Assembly: GCA_025330725.1 (NCBI GenBank)
Contig: JAIWND010000011.1
Location: 62,001 to 126,000, forward strand
Length of the DNA stretch: 64,000 nucleotides
Origin: Chlamydoabsidia padenii
Lineage: Eukaryota; Mucoromycota; Mucoromycetes; Mucorales; Cunninghamellaceae
Reading direction: 5' to 3'
Positions 24,163-34,651 of this stretch are shown here, piece by piece (within the stretch, counting starts at the first letter, position 1; each line of letters opens with the position of its first letter). Below the pieces are notes generated by a model. It saw only the letters and a program-made list of their open reading frames with translations. It searched no databases and was not told the DNA's origin. The position numbers and the translations under genes were made by a program.

Positions 24163-25530
24163 CTATGGATGATTAAAAGGGCATGGTAATACGAGAGGAG
24201 CAGATTGTGAGGTATAGCCTGACATGACAGCTTTCAAAGCCGGCAGACTTTCACCCCACACATGATGTTGAAGCAAAGGTGAATGATCCGGTGGTGTGGA
24301 AGGATGATAACTAGGTGATGACGATGACGAATACGAAGGTGGATGTTGTAAATGGTATTCGTCAAGTAGAGTAACGGGGAAATCATCTGCACTGGTGCTC
24401 GGTGGTGGTGGTGGTGGTGGTGGTGAGGTGGGATAGGCTGGGGCAATACGTACAGGTTGTGTCAGGCATGATGGTGGTGCTTTCAGAGGTCGAGAATCCA
24501 CCAAGGCTTGTACTTCTAGTTTCCGTTTCCTTGTTGTTCCACTACTTTTTCAAGAAACGATCAGTCAAGGCACAAACACAAAAAAAGGGGAGCTATAATG
24601 TAACTTACGATTGGTGTCGATGTTCTTTTCGAATCCGCATTTTCACTCCTTGATCAGAGAAGGCACGGGAAAGAAAGGTGGCTTCTACAGGTCCTGGGTA
24701 ATGTTTAGGCATATATGTCTTGAAGGCATCCGAGATGATGGTTTGTCTATTTTGGACATTTCCTCTATAAAAAAAGATAAGTACCTTGTCAAATCATTGT
24801 TGTTGTTGTTGTTGTTTTTCAACTTACTCTACGATTTCAAACAAGCTAAAACAAAGCCGATAATGTCCTTGTTTTTTACAATAGAGATCACCAAAGACAA
24901 AGAATCCACCATCTAGAAGAAAAAGGAATAAATAGGCGGGATTTCAAAATTGAGCTTTTTTTTTTTTTTTAAGGGACTTACCAGCATCATCAATGTCACG
25001 TAGGCGGTATAAGGAAGACACGGTGGAACCAGCCAGGTAATCTTGTGTGGATAGTAGTTCATCTGAATCAGCAGGCATAAGATTGGCTACCATAAAGTAA
25101 AACGGACATTGAAGACTTTTTCTGTGGATGATACGGGTTAGATCGGGGTTTCAATATCAGAAGGGGTCCCTCTTGTTTTTCTTTTTTCTTTTTCTGTCGG
25201 ACCTACTTTGTATCATCAGGTGAGCAATGAAGTAAATGAACTTGAAGAATAGGTGGTGGTTCAATGGGTCGACGGTCTATGGAATTAACACACATTTAGT
25301 TAGTCAATCATCATCCATCATAAGTAGGACTTGCCTCGTTCATTGATGACACTCATTTTTGCTCGTTGTGGTTGTTGTCGCATCACCAAGTCATAACTTC
25401 TATAAACATATCCATCACCCAATAGAGTCAGTAGCAAGATGATAAGAGAGGGGAGAGGTAATGACAATTACCTTTGCTCGGGAAGATCAATCAAACTAGA
25501 TGGAATGAACCTATATGTACATGAAGACAT
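24163..25530 (-). CDS. Velvet-domain regulator (VelB/VosA type)
   Basis: Fungal-specific nuclear regulator of development, light response and secondary metabolism that works as a velvet-domain dimer on DNA. Several short exons; start at 25530 (MSSCTYRFIPSS). The velvet domain runs from YDLVMRQQPQRAKM and RRPIEPPPILQV, through CPFYFMVANLMP, LAGSTVSSLYRLRDIDD, GGFFVFGDLYCKKQGHYRL, CFSLFEIVE, AFKTYMPKHYPGPVEATFLS, to FSDQGVKMRIRKEH. The tail is basic (RKRK, a likely nuclear signal) and then Pro/Ser-rich with an eight-proline run encoded by the GGT repeat at 24402-24423. The short N-terminus before the velvet domain and the absence of a VeA-like long C-terminus favour VelB/VosA. Two introns each contain a copy of the recurrent motif (24935-24949, 25144-25154). 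Confidence 0.88.
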
Positions 25531-25944
25531 GGTATACATAAACGTATGTTTCATGAAAGAATCGAGTTATAGAAGAACGAAAGAAGAAGAAAAGAAGAAA
25601 AATACCAAAAGCAAAAAAAAAAAAAAAAAAGGGACAAACGGGAGAGTGCTTTCCCGAGATTAAAGCAGCGCAATTAGTGTTGACCCACTAAAAAACGTCA
25701 TCCAATCAAGACAATGGATTACATATATTATCCAGAAAAAGGCAATCAACAAACTAGCTAAAGGTATTGGGATTGGCTATTCGGTCCCATCCGACTGTTG
25801 GAATGAAGTTACACATGGATGAAGAAGAGACAAATATACATTAAACACTTGTACTTCAAACCCCGCGCTTGGCCCGACATCTATATCCCGGGGCTTTTTT
25901 ACCCTTTTCTTCCACTTTTTTTTTTTTCGCTCTTTCCACACACT
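25531..25944. promoter_or_regulatory. Divergent promoter, velvet gene / YjbQ-like gene
   Basis: About 410 bp shared by two divergent starts. A long A run lies at 25614-25630 and an exact motif copy (TTCAAACCCCG, 25855-25865) sits 80 bp upstream of the + strand ATG. No gene seen. Confidence 0.5.
25855..25865 (+). promoter_or_regulatory. Recurrent promoter motif copy, YjbQ-like gene
   Basis: TTCAAACCCCG, 80 bp upstream of the ATG. Confidence 0.5.
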
Positions 25945-26689
25945 ATGAGTTGGTATCAACAAGACATTCGTCTACGATCTCGGCCTAAAGGTAAAACAAA
26001 AACAACTTTTCAACTCGATCACTTTAACATTGCACTAACTTTGGGTGGCGGGGGGGGAAATAGGATGTCATCTTGTCCACAGTGAAATCCTCGAACAATT
26101 ACCCCAACTGAAGAATATCAAGATCGGCATGGCCAACTTTTTTTGTAAGGCGACGAAACAAACAAAGACGAATACATGACTGACTTTTTACATTCTAGTA
26201 CAACACACTTCTGCTTCTCTCATGATCAACGAAAACTGTGACCCGGATGTAAGTTGAACGTGAGGGGATTTACATGTACTAATGAATGACATTATGTTTT
26301 AGGTCCGTGATGACATGGATATGGGTTTGGACAAGATTGTACCCGAATCCTTCCCTTATACACATACAGACGAAGGACCTGATGATATGGTATGGAAACA
26401 CGATGGACAACAACAACAACAACAAAGGACTCATTAGATCTTTTCTTCTTCTTTTTAGCCAGGACATCTTAAATCGGGTATTGTTGGTGTCTCTTTGAAT
26501 ATTCCTATCACTAATGGCAGACTTAATCTCGGTACTTGGCAAGGGTAAAGTCAACAAAATAGACAAAAGGATATAAAACTAAACCCCCTCCTTCCGCCTA
26601 TTCTTGTATATAGGATCTATCTTTGCGAACATCGAGTACATAGCAGTGGACGTAGAATAGTGGTTACCATTCAAGGTCAAGCGAAATAA
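25945..26689 (+). CDS. UPF0047 / YjbQ family protein
   Basis: Small conserved protein; bacterial YjbQ has been linked to a side thiamine-phosphate synthase activity, but the fungal role is unknown. Six exons (25945-25990, 26064-26144, 26199-26248, 26303-26389, 26459-26544, 26614-26689) give 141 residues, standard for the family. Hallmarks are HTSASLMINENCDPDV with the conserved His and acidic residues, the Y.H..EGPDDMPGHLK segment containing the second conserved His, the block GVSLNIPITNGRLNLGTWQG, and YLCEHR followed by RRIVVTIQG. All family motifs are intact and no targeting peptide is visible. Confidence in the family is high and in the biochemical function low. Confidence 0.92.
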
Positions 26690-26790
26690 AAAAAGTGTCA
26701 TCACGTCATACTATGTCATCCTCTAGCCCAAATGTCTGGATTTATACATAATATAGTATAGTCATCTATTTATGCCCACACACACTAATA

Positions 26791-26851
26791 CAGTGTTTCC
26801 ACAGTTACTTGTCGTGTTTTTGGAAATCGATGTCGCACTAAAATAAAATGA
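26791..26851 (+). repeat. Left terminal inverted repeat (61 bp)
   Basis: Reverse complement of 28682-28742 with no mismatch that I can see; the next inner base differs (C versus G on the same strand sense). Confidence 0.93.
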
Positions 26852-27974
26852 CACGTATATTATTACCGACAAGTTTGTGAAACACCATAAGCACTCTTAT
26901 GAACAAAAGGTGGTCTTGCGGCGCGATGTTTTTAGTTGGGAGCGTGAGTTTGTCAAAACGTGGAATCATCATCACAGACAAACTCATGATGTCCCCGGTG
27001 AAGATTACTTAACAAGCTTGGAACAATGGGTGTGCACTTGCCCCCATTTCTACCGAAGTCGCTTCTTGTTGTGTAAACACCTTGTCCGTTTGAGCCCTCA
27101 TGGGTTTATTTCACCATTTGAATTTTATACCAAACGTAACTTACAAAGTCCATTCATTACCATGCAAAGCATATCTGATGTAAGTGATAAAAAAAGGCTT
27201 TATTGCGATAATATATATATTAAATGTTCTATAATAATTGTTCTATACTAAATATCCTTCGCCCAAAGTCTTTATACCAAAACAATCATCGTCCAGGAAA
27301 TCTTCATCACCATCTAGATCCGCCATCTTCGATTGCAGAGGACACAACAATTCCCACACATACCGATCCTTCCACCAGCCCACGTTTTATGAATAATGTA
27401 TCACCATCATTGAGTGATATATTCGATTCCCCACCATCCACCAACAACATATCGATTCCCACCCATTCCGACCCTTCTACCAGCCTTCCTTTCATAAATA
27501 ATGTATCACCATCATTAAGTGATATATTCGATTCCCCACCACCCGTCGACAACCTTTTCCTGCCTCTTCAACCCACATCACCAATTGTTTTCTTTTCACC
27601 TTCTCCTGATCCATCGCCATTGAATGTTTTCATCAAGTTCTCCTCCACCACCATCACCATATAACGATCAAGAGGCTATGACCAGGCGTACCTAGATTGC
27701 AATCCGACAAGTTCGAAGTGACCGCCAACAAAGAAACCAGGAGCGAGAAGAGTTGCAACGTAGACTTGTAGAATTACAACAACAAGATGCTGAAGGAGAT
27801 GTCGAAGAAGAGAGACTTGTCGAAATATACCTTCAAAATATACCACCACGACAAGCAGAAGTTTTCCAGCAAGCAGACCGTGACATGTACCTCGATGTTG
27901 TTATTCGACGTCGTAACAGGAGGACAATGCCAACAACATACGGGGATGCTCACCGAAATACCTACCACTTGTAA
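26852..27974 (+). pseudogene. Transposon ORF remnant with SWIM zinc finger
   Basis: The frame opens right at the inner edge of the left repeat, directly after a TAA, with no usable ATG (first candidate is a GTG at 26877). The N-terminal catalytic part therefore appears deleted. Residues encode a basic region, then W.C.C..F..SRFLLCKHLV (27025-27090), a SWIM zinc finger as in Mutator-like transposases. An intron 27180-27268 (GTAAGT...AAAG) keeps frame into a Pro/Ser/Thr region with two copies of an approx. 85-bp direct repeat (27352-27436 and 27456-27543). After that, either a frameshift and a stop codon near 27690 break the frame, or a 70-bp intron (27626-27695, donor GTTTTC) restores it into a Gln/Glu/Arg-rich tail ending at 27974. 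Confidence 0.65.
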
Positions 27975-28681
27975 ATATGTTGTAGATAGTAGATAGAATA
28001 TTGCTGTAGATATTGTTAGTGTTGTAAATAAAGTGTTGTTATCGTTTTTGTTGTTGTTGTTGTAAACGAAGTGTTATTGATAAGTAATTGATGCAGTTGT
28101 AAAAAATATAAAAGTTAAAAGAGAAGACTTTTATTTTATTTTTTTGATCCAAAAAATTCACGACGGGATTTCAAAACTAGGGGCTTATCAGTGAAATTCG
28201 TGCGGTTGTAATGCCTTCTTTACCGGTAACACATTCTTACGTTACTGGTAACAACGGAATTAAACCCCAGCTCATTCTTTTTCTTTTTTTTTTTTTTGGC
28301 TCTTTCACTTGATTTACATATTTTCTTGAAATTCAACATATGGTCTACTCGAACAATTTCTAGTGACATATACCCTGGAAATACACGACAATTTCTGGTG
28401 GTGCCGTTACTTGAGGTCCAATCGCTCAATTTATTATTGCTCAAGATACGACGCAAGATTTTGCTCTTATGGTTACTATTGGAAGATGCGGGCACTATTA
28501 CATCAATGGTAAGTAAAAGTATCAAAACTGAACGAATGTGAACTGATTGAGTTAGTAGTAATTTTGCCTTTGGATTTCACGACATGATTTTCACGACAGT
28601 CGCGTCTGCGCCAACTCAAAACCAAAAAATGCGACAAGGCAATCAAAAAAATCCGTCATCTCTTTTTGAATTCCCGACAAC

Positions 28682-28742
28682 TCATTTTATTTTAGTGCGA
28701 CATCGATTTCCAAAAACACGACAAGTAACTGTGGAAACACTG
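28682..28742 (-). repeat. Right terminal inverted repeat (61 bp)
   Basis: Exact reverse complement of the left repeat at 26791-26851; ends in CACTG followed by TA. Confidence 0.93.
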
Positions 28743-29106
28743 TAAAATCCTATGTTTATAAACTTTGTAAATCTGCCTTTTATGTCCAATATAACATACC
28801 TGTCCTATTTTTATTAAAGTTTCGGTAAAGAGTCAAACGGCCGTGATCGGCGTTTGAAACTCGACTAGACTATAATCCTCATTCCTGCGGCGGCATTTCA
28901 AATAAAAGACTTGCATTCACAAAAAAAAATATGATTTTTTATTATTATCAGTATTACTATATACAAAACACATACATGGATATATAGGGGGGGAGAGAGA
29001 GAGTCAAGGGAGAAAGAGAATAAATAATGTATCTAAAGGGACTATCTACAGTATACAATAAGGAGGGAGAGAGGAGTATAAAAAGGGACCTGGTGCATTA
29101 TCATCA
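28743..29106. other. Intergenic, 3' flank of the RVxF gene
   Basis: Contains two motif variants (CGGCGTTTGAA, 28848-28858; GCGGCGGCATTTCAAA, 28887-28902). A purine-rich tract (GGGGGGAGAGAGAGAG) lies near 28987-29002. No gene seen. Confidence 0.45.
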
Positions 29107-29508
29107 TTATACGGCTGCAACTAAACAGCGGCGGTTGATTTCAGTGTTTTCCATAGTGATGCGATCATCGTCTTGTTGTTGTTGTTCCTTTTTTTGATGG
29201 TTTGTGGTCATACTGGTAAAGTACAATGGGCCATCATGGATTTTACTGGTATCAATGGATAGTTTAGGTCGTTTCTTGTTATTATTCTCTGTTTTCATGG
29301 GTAAATCAAGTGGTGGTGGTGGTGCTGGTGGTGGTGGAGTCATAAAACCAAAAGACAAGGTCAAGATGATATTATTGTTCACCGTGTCTGGAAAGAGTCC
29401 ACCACGATCATATTCGGCTTGAGAATAGGTATCAATGATTTCACAGGGTTCAGCACAGAAACGAACTTGACCACGTCGTTTACGTTTACGATCTACAAGG
29501 GTATGCAT
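29107..29508 (-). CDS. Small RVxF-motif protein, possible PP1-binding regulator
   Basis: Intronless 133-codon frame. After a basic start (RKRKRRGQ) comes VRFCAEPCEIIDTYSQAEYD. VRF is a type 1 phosphatase RVxF-like docking motif, and the following EP..E...TYS..EYDR pattern is one I associate with short conserved fungal proteins of unknown role. A Pro-rich run (PPPPAPPPPL) and a Lys/Gln/Asp-rich tail follow. Good codon-like composition over the first 50 residues supports a real gene. The first residues are uncertain: an intron ending at the CTTGTAG near 29486-29492 could instead join the RKRK region to an upstream exon ending near 29583. Function not established; PP1 binding is inference from the motif. 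Confidence 0.6.
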   Translation of the reverse strand: MHTLVDRKRKRRGQVRFCAEPCEIIDTYSQAEYDRGGLFPDTVNNNIILTLSFGFMTPPPPAPPPPLDLPMKTENNNKKRPKLSIDTSKIHDGPLYFTSMTTNHQKKEQQQQDDDRITMENTEINRRCLVAAV

Positions 29509-30140
29509 AGTTTAAAATAAAGAGGGTTGAGGAAAAGAAAGAAAAGTTGTATTCTCCCTCCCCTTTTTTTTTTCTTTTATACCTCGAATGTAAAAATAGG
29601 GCGTCGGGATTTGAATATCTATTTTTAAAATACTCTGTTCCTGGAGGCTTTGGCCAAGAATTACCTTTATGTTTACCAAGTCATTGAATATGGCAATTAC
29701 TGTTATTAAAAAAAAAAAAGGAGTTGATTCAATCAAGAAACATTCTCCTTTTTTTCCGAATATATCTCCCATCCAACATAACCCCGGTTTGATCATAATC
29801 AAATAATAACAATAACTGGTGTTCATTGGCCATGTTGTTTATCATACCCTTTGACAAGTTGGAGAAGGATCGCTGTTTGGAAGGTAGCACAAGACTCGGT
29901 CACACATTTGGTAACACGCCTTTTTAAGCATTCACCCGCATTGACCCCTCTCTTTCTGCGCGCCTATTATACCACTAAAAAAGAAAATCGACAACAATAA
30001 CAACAACAACGTTTTTTTTATTATTTATTAATAGTAATTAACCACCTATTCTACATATATAAATATATAAATATATAATAAGGAAGACTATACTATTCCA
30101 AGAAGAGAGAAACTAGTACATAATAGGTATAAAGCACAAA
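29509..30140. other. Intergenic, RVxF gene promoter and CotH 3' flank
   Basis: Contains an exact motif copy (CGGGATTTGAA, 29605-29615) about 100 bp upstream of the annotated start. A minus-strand frame at 29512-29826 may contribute an alternative first exon. Otherwise A+T-rich with no gene. Confidence 0.4.
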
Positions 30141-32050
30141 CTAGACAGGAGGATGTTGACCAAAGTAATCCTGCATAGCCTTGGTTTGATGTGCAAACCA
30201 TTCCTTGACACCGGACAAGCTGATTTTATTCGTAGGTCCATTAATATAAGTATCCCACGACATGGGTATTTTGCGAGCCAGATCCATGATCGTATCCCAA
30301 TCCATAGGTGGAGGCAACAGTTCAGGATGAGCTTGCAAGTACTTGAACATGTCTTCCACCGTCTTATCATTGCCCTTGCTCAGTTTCGGCAAAGTCGAAT
30401 CCCATTCCACATCTTGGCGAATCATGTTGACAAGATCATCGATGCGAGGGTTGACATTGAGGTGCTGTGATACATTGAATAAGAGGTGTTCGAATTGTGA
30501 TTTGAACGTCGGGACCTGAACGAGTTTTTGTGTCAATGGACGAAGAGAAAAGCCGGGGTATTGGGTGTAATTGCCTGACCACATGTCTGCGAGTTTGACC
30601 ATTGTGTTGCCTATCGTCGTATCAAAGTCTGCTGCCAGATATGTGAATCGGGTGTCGGCAAGATTGTCGTAGAGAAAGTAATTGTTGGCATTGGCAATAT
30701 ATCCGTCCGAAAACCCAGCAATGATTTCCACCACCAAGCTATACAAGAAGAAGAAAGAGACCATGAGTCCTTCACGTCTTTGCCCGCTTTTTTCTTACCT
30801 TCTAATTACACTATCCATATCGATGTGTTTATTCCAAGTTTCAGCAGCAGCATTATCACCAGTAGGTGCATTAGCCAGGAATTTAGTGAATGCCACCAAT
30901 TTATCGAAACTAGGCGATCCATGCTTCTTGTCGGGATCCTCCTGAATCTTGTACGCCAATTCATACTGGGTGATATTGTCATTATAGGAGAGATCAGAGA
31001 TGGCGCCATAACCTTGATAAGTGATCCCTCGTCCCGCCTTTAGTGTTTTGCCCCCACCGAATTCGTTCTGGTACCAATCGTTTTTATAGGCTTCGATCAA
31101 TAAAAACAGACCCACAGGTTGATCATTCAAAAGGACACGGATGTACGAGGCACCAGAGACAGGTAAACCCATGGACTTCATCAGATCGTAACAAAGGATT
31201 TCACGAAGATAGGAAGGATCGGCGCGGAGGGCACGGAGTTTGAAAGAACGGTAGCTAAACAAGTCTTGATCCTTGGGGGTTTTTATCGAGTAGGAGAGTT
31301 TGTCCATCCATCTTGACGATCGTCCTGCCAAACTTATTTCAGCACCTTTTATTGTTGTCACCTTGTCCGTTCTATTAACAAAAGAAGGTGAGTGAGTGAT
31401 ATAGACGAAGGGAGGGGGAAGAAATACATACCCAATATAGTGCATATCCACCGTCACTTTTGTATCCAGCGTGGTATTGGAATGCATGAGGTCGATTTGA
31501 GCTGGATCACCCGAGAGATAAATGGTGGGAATGTGGTCCTTGGGGTGAAGTTGCGAGTCGTCGATTCTATCCATGCCAGGTAAAGGGTCGAGCAATGTGG
31601 GCAACTCTACAACGTGTCGAGTATTCCAAGTACGATTGTAAAATTCATAAAGACTTGTTTCTACTGGTTGACGTTCAAAGGCTTCTTTTTCAACCACAGC
31701 TTGGGCTTGATCGAGTTTGGCGTAACTGTAATTTCCAAGGGGAGCAGACCCAGAATGGAGCACGGGAAGAGATGTGGATGCTTGTAAAGGATAGGCCTTG
31801 TTATTGACAATAACACCCATCGTATGATTGTTTCCTGCAATAGAGATCACATTATACGTAGCAGCTTGTACCAACGAGTGGAATGAATGGACAGCCACTA
31901 GAATAAAAATATATAAAATAAAAATAAAAAGAGAACGGGGTGGGAAAATTTATGGATGAGTACGCAAAGCGGAATTTGAATATCCAGAAATGGATCATGT
32001 CAACTTTTCTTTTTTTTTTTTTTACCGAAAGCTGGTAAGAAAATACGCAT
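30141..32050 (-). CDS. CotH-family secreted protein
   Basis: Member of the CotH (spore coat H kinase-like) family that is expanded in Mucorales, where some members are surface proteins. Four exons (32050-32026, 31897-31432, 31371-30799, 30738-30141) give 553 residues. The first exon encodes only MRIFLPAF, and together with exon 2 forms a signal peptide ending near QAATYNV. The CotH domain shows DMHYIG, AEISLAGRSSRWMDKLSYS, FKLRALRADPSYLRE, MGLPVSGASYIRVLLND, GLFLLIEAYKNDW and a later AADFDTT, corresponding to the atypical kinase fold. The C-terminus (FGQHPPV) has no Ser/Thr-rich stalk or hydrophobic GPI signal, so this looks like a freely secreted member rather than a cell-surface one. A motif variant sits in intron 1 (31969-31980). 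Confidence 0.9.
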
Positions 32051-33559
32051 ATTGAATGAAAAAGAAGAATAATATGTGAATGTAGTAAGAAAAAAATTCT
32101 GCCTTTATATATATGTAAGCATCCATGACAGGTGCTGAGCTGTTCATTCCTTTTTTTAGCATAGACTTGATTGATTTAGAGAGAATTCCCCGGTCAGATG
32201 TTGACTCACGCAGTAAGAGAGTTTGTACGATTCCGGGCAAATTTCTGCCTCCTTGGCAAAACCAGCCTCATTTCAGACATTTCCTTGACTATGGTACCCC
32301 TCCCTTTTCAACCCCGGTTTACTTTATTTATGATGACAAGATCATCCAAAAAAATAGTAGGGTTTTATTTAAATGACTACATGTTAACTACTTTTATGTC
32401 CAATGTTATTTATCCATGCATCACACACCTATAGCCACATAGGATGGATTTAGTACCAATGAAGATCAATCGTTTTTTAGTTACCGTGTAAAGTTCGCTT
32501 GTAACCCGTTGTCATAGAGATGATGCAGGGGAAGTATGTGTAGTCAAATCCTAATAAACTATCATCATCATTTTGATATCGACAAGTGGCACCTATAGTA
32601 CAGAGTAAAGTAAGATTGACAAGTTTGTTGTCCACGACTTGCCTCGGCACAAAGAATGGGTGTTGATTATTCTCCCTGCACATGATGCCAAGAAGAATAC
32701 GCAGTTGTTCTAAATGGTCTATAAAACCTTACCTTGTTTTCCACACTTGGCAGGACCAATGTCACAAAAGGGTGATTGGTGCAAAACATGTTTTATACCT
32801 AATCTGTTTCAATGTTATCTAGATCAGCTGCTTGGAACTGTTTCTGATATCTTTAGTTACTTGATTTGGATAGAGAGAGAGTAACCACATTATACTGGGC
32901 GGGGGTCGCCAATCGAGTCCATTAGAGTTTGTTGGTAGAGAAGACCTATAAATAAAAAAGACGGACAAAGTGAATTACAATGCTCGTTAATTACCTGTTC
33001 TTTGTTTGGTGTAGCATAAGTGTTTTGATGGCATACTTGCATTCAGTTTGAGTGACTTTTTATATATTTGCACACAAAAGAAAAAAAAAGGGGGTTCAAA
33101 AGGCAGGGAATTTCAACACCCGCTTTCTATGCGGGGACAACAAGTTTATTATTTGAATCCCGCCTTCACCACTGCATGAACCCGTACTGGTCATCCTTGA
33201 TCTGAACATCATCATTGAACATGGCTAGTCATTGTCATCAAAGCCATTGTCCAATCTCTGTTTCAAACGCCGCTTAGAGCAAATGGAAAGAATGGATGAT
33301 GCTCTCCTTGACATACCTGCACTGACAATCCTATCAGCAATATCACTATGGTATCATATCCTTTGACTTTACCCAACACTTTGACCAAAGAGTGCCGTCT
33401 TTTTTTTTTTGGCTCCTCCTTGCCATCATAAAAGTGTATCATTAGCATATCATGTATTCAGTATAATAAAGATTGGTTTTTATTTGAAAAAAGTATAACT
33501 AATCATAACTATGGTATTCAATAATTCAAGGGGAAAGCTATATAATCATGTAGACGCCA
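32051..33559. other. Long intergenic region upstream of CotH
   Basis: About 1.5 kb without a supportable gene; short frames here have no protein-like pattern. It is rich in motif copies: TTTTCAACCCCGG (32305-32317), TTTCAACACCCGC (33111-33123), TTTGAATCCCGCC (33152-33164), TTCAAACGCCGC (33262-33273). A GA run lies near 32872-32881. A small unannotated or non-coding transcript around 32.9-33.3 kb is possible, given the three clustered motifs. Confidence 0.45.
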
Positions 33560-34526
33560 TCAGTTACCAACCCTATTGTCTTGGGCCAAACGAGCTTCTT
33601 CCCATAAAGTGTTCCCATTACAAGCACAGACCTTCTTCATGTTTTCAAAAGCCCCAGCACTTCGAGCAATGATCCCACACAGCACACCAGGTCCACTGTT
33701 CCCATCCCATTTCGATCGTTCGTGTGTACCTTGGCCCAAATCGTCCTCCAGCTTGGTAATCACCATACTACGGCCAATGATATCCCATACCTTGACCCGT
33801 TCGCTTTCCACCACGAGGTCGCCCCACCCATTATCGTCCACTGTGAGATTACCGAGATCGCCCACATGTCCAGTGTCTTGGTCACCATGATCGACGCCTG
33901 TGGGGTTAAAGTGGTCGCCCGTCGAGAGCCATCCCCGAGACACATCACCGCATTCGTGAATATGGACTCCATGTTTGCCCGGACTGAGTCCTTCCACTGT
34001 GAGATCAATCAAACATGTGTCGGGGTCGATCTGGACAAAGCGTGCCAGGCCTGATTTGCCTTGGGGGACGGGTTGCGTGGGGTCGGCACCATAAATGTCA
34101 AAGATACATACAGCCGCTCCATTATGTCCTTGAGAAGCATCGGCTACACCTTGACCACGGACAATGACTGTTCGTCCCGAATCCTTCAAGGCTCGAGATA
34201 TCTTTGAAGGTGGTGCTAGAGGATAATAATAATAATATAAAAAAAAAAAAAGAGAGAGAGAGTATGTGTATGTGTGATTAAGTAGACGACAAAGAGGGGG
34301 GAGTCAATTACCTGTTCCTTCAATAGTCACTCGTTGATCAGACAAATTGACTTCGAAGTGAATGACATCAGGGAAACGTTGTAGCACCGTAGTAATATCG
34401 TCGACGCATGATTGACAAGTCATTTCTACGGCGAATTCAGTCTGGCATCAATAAACATTCACATTAGTATTCGTCAACCAGAGCATAGTGTATTACCTTG
34501 AATTGTTTCTTTAAAGAGGAAGGCAT
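33560..34526 (-). CDS. CCS1: Copper chaperone for superoxide dismutase
   Basis: Delivers copper and forms the disulphide in Cu/Zn superoxide dismutase in cytosol and mitochondrial intermembrane space. Three exons (34526-34497, 34441-34312, 34215-33560) give 271 residues. Domain I is an HMA copper-binding domain with MTCQSC at residues 17-22. Domain II is SOD-like (about 75-245), with PGKHGVHIHECGD and GDHFNPTGVDHG retaining the metal-site histidines and ending GPGVLCGIIARSAG. Domain III has the CxC motif CAC near residue 250. All three functional domains are intact. Start choice is fixed by the short first exon MPSSLKKQFK. Confidence 0.95.
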
Positions 34527-34651
34527 TGTTGTTGAATAGTTATGAAGAATAGAAAGAGAGAGAGAAAGAGGACCGGCAAAGTTGACGCACCTTTAACCCA
34601 CTGTCAATTTCATTCCCCGATGCAAATTCTGACAAAGCAAGTGTCAGCCAA

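Larger units (their letters stand above)
26791..28742. mobile_element. DNA transposon with perfect 61-bp inverted repeats, non-autonomous
   Basis: The ends are exact inverted repeats of 61 bp (26791-26851 and 28682-28742), starting CAGTGTTTCCACAG. The element is flanked by TA on both sides (positions 26789-26790 and 28743-28744), which would fit a TA target duplication. Identity of the ends implies recent activity. Inside is a 5'-truncated ORF with a SWIM zinc finger and a low-complexity C-terminal region, but no DDE catalytic domain. This is therefore an internally deleted derivative that would need a transposase supplied elsewhere. SWIM fingers are typical of Mutator-like transposases, whereas CAGTG ends and TA targets are usual for Tc1/mariner-like elements, so superfamily assignment is open. 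Confidence 0.88.

Noticed and set aside
24402..24653. Plus-strand frame with a valine run
   Set aside because: Antisense of the poly-proline tract of the velvet gene.
28220..28541. Short frames in the right half of the transposon
   Set aside because: Neither strand gives a pattern I recognise, and the frames start in homopolymer runs.
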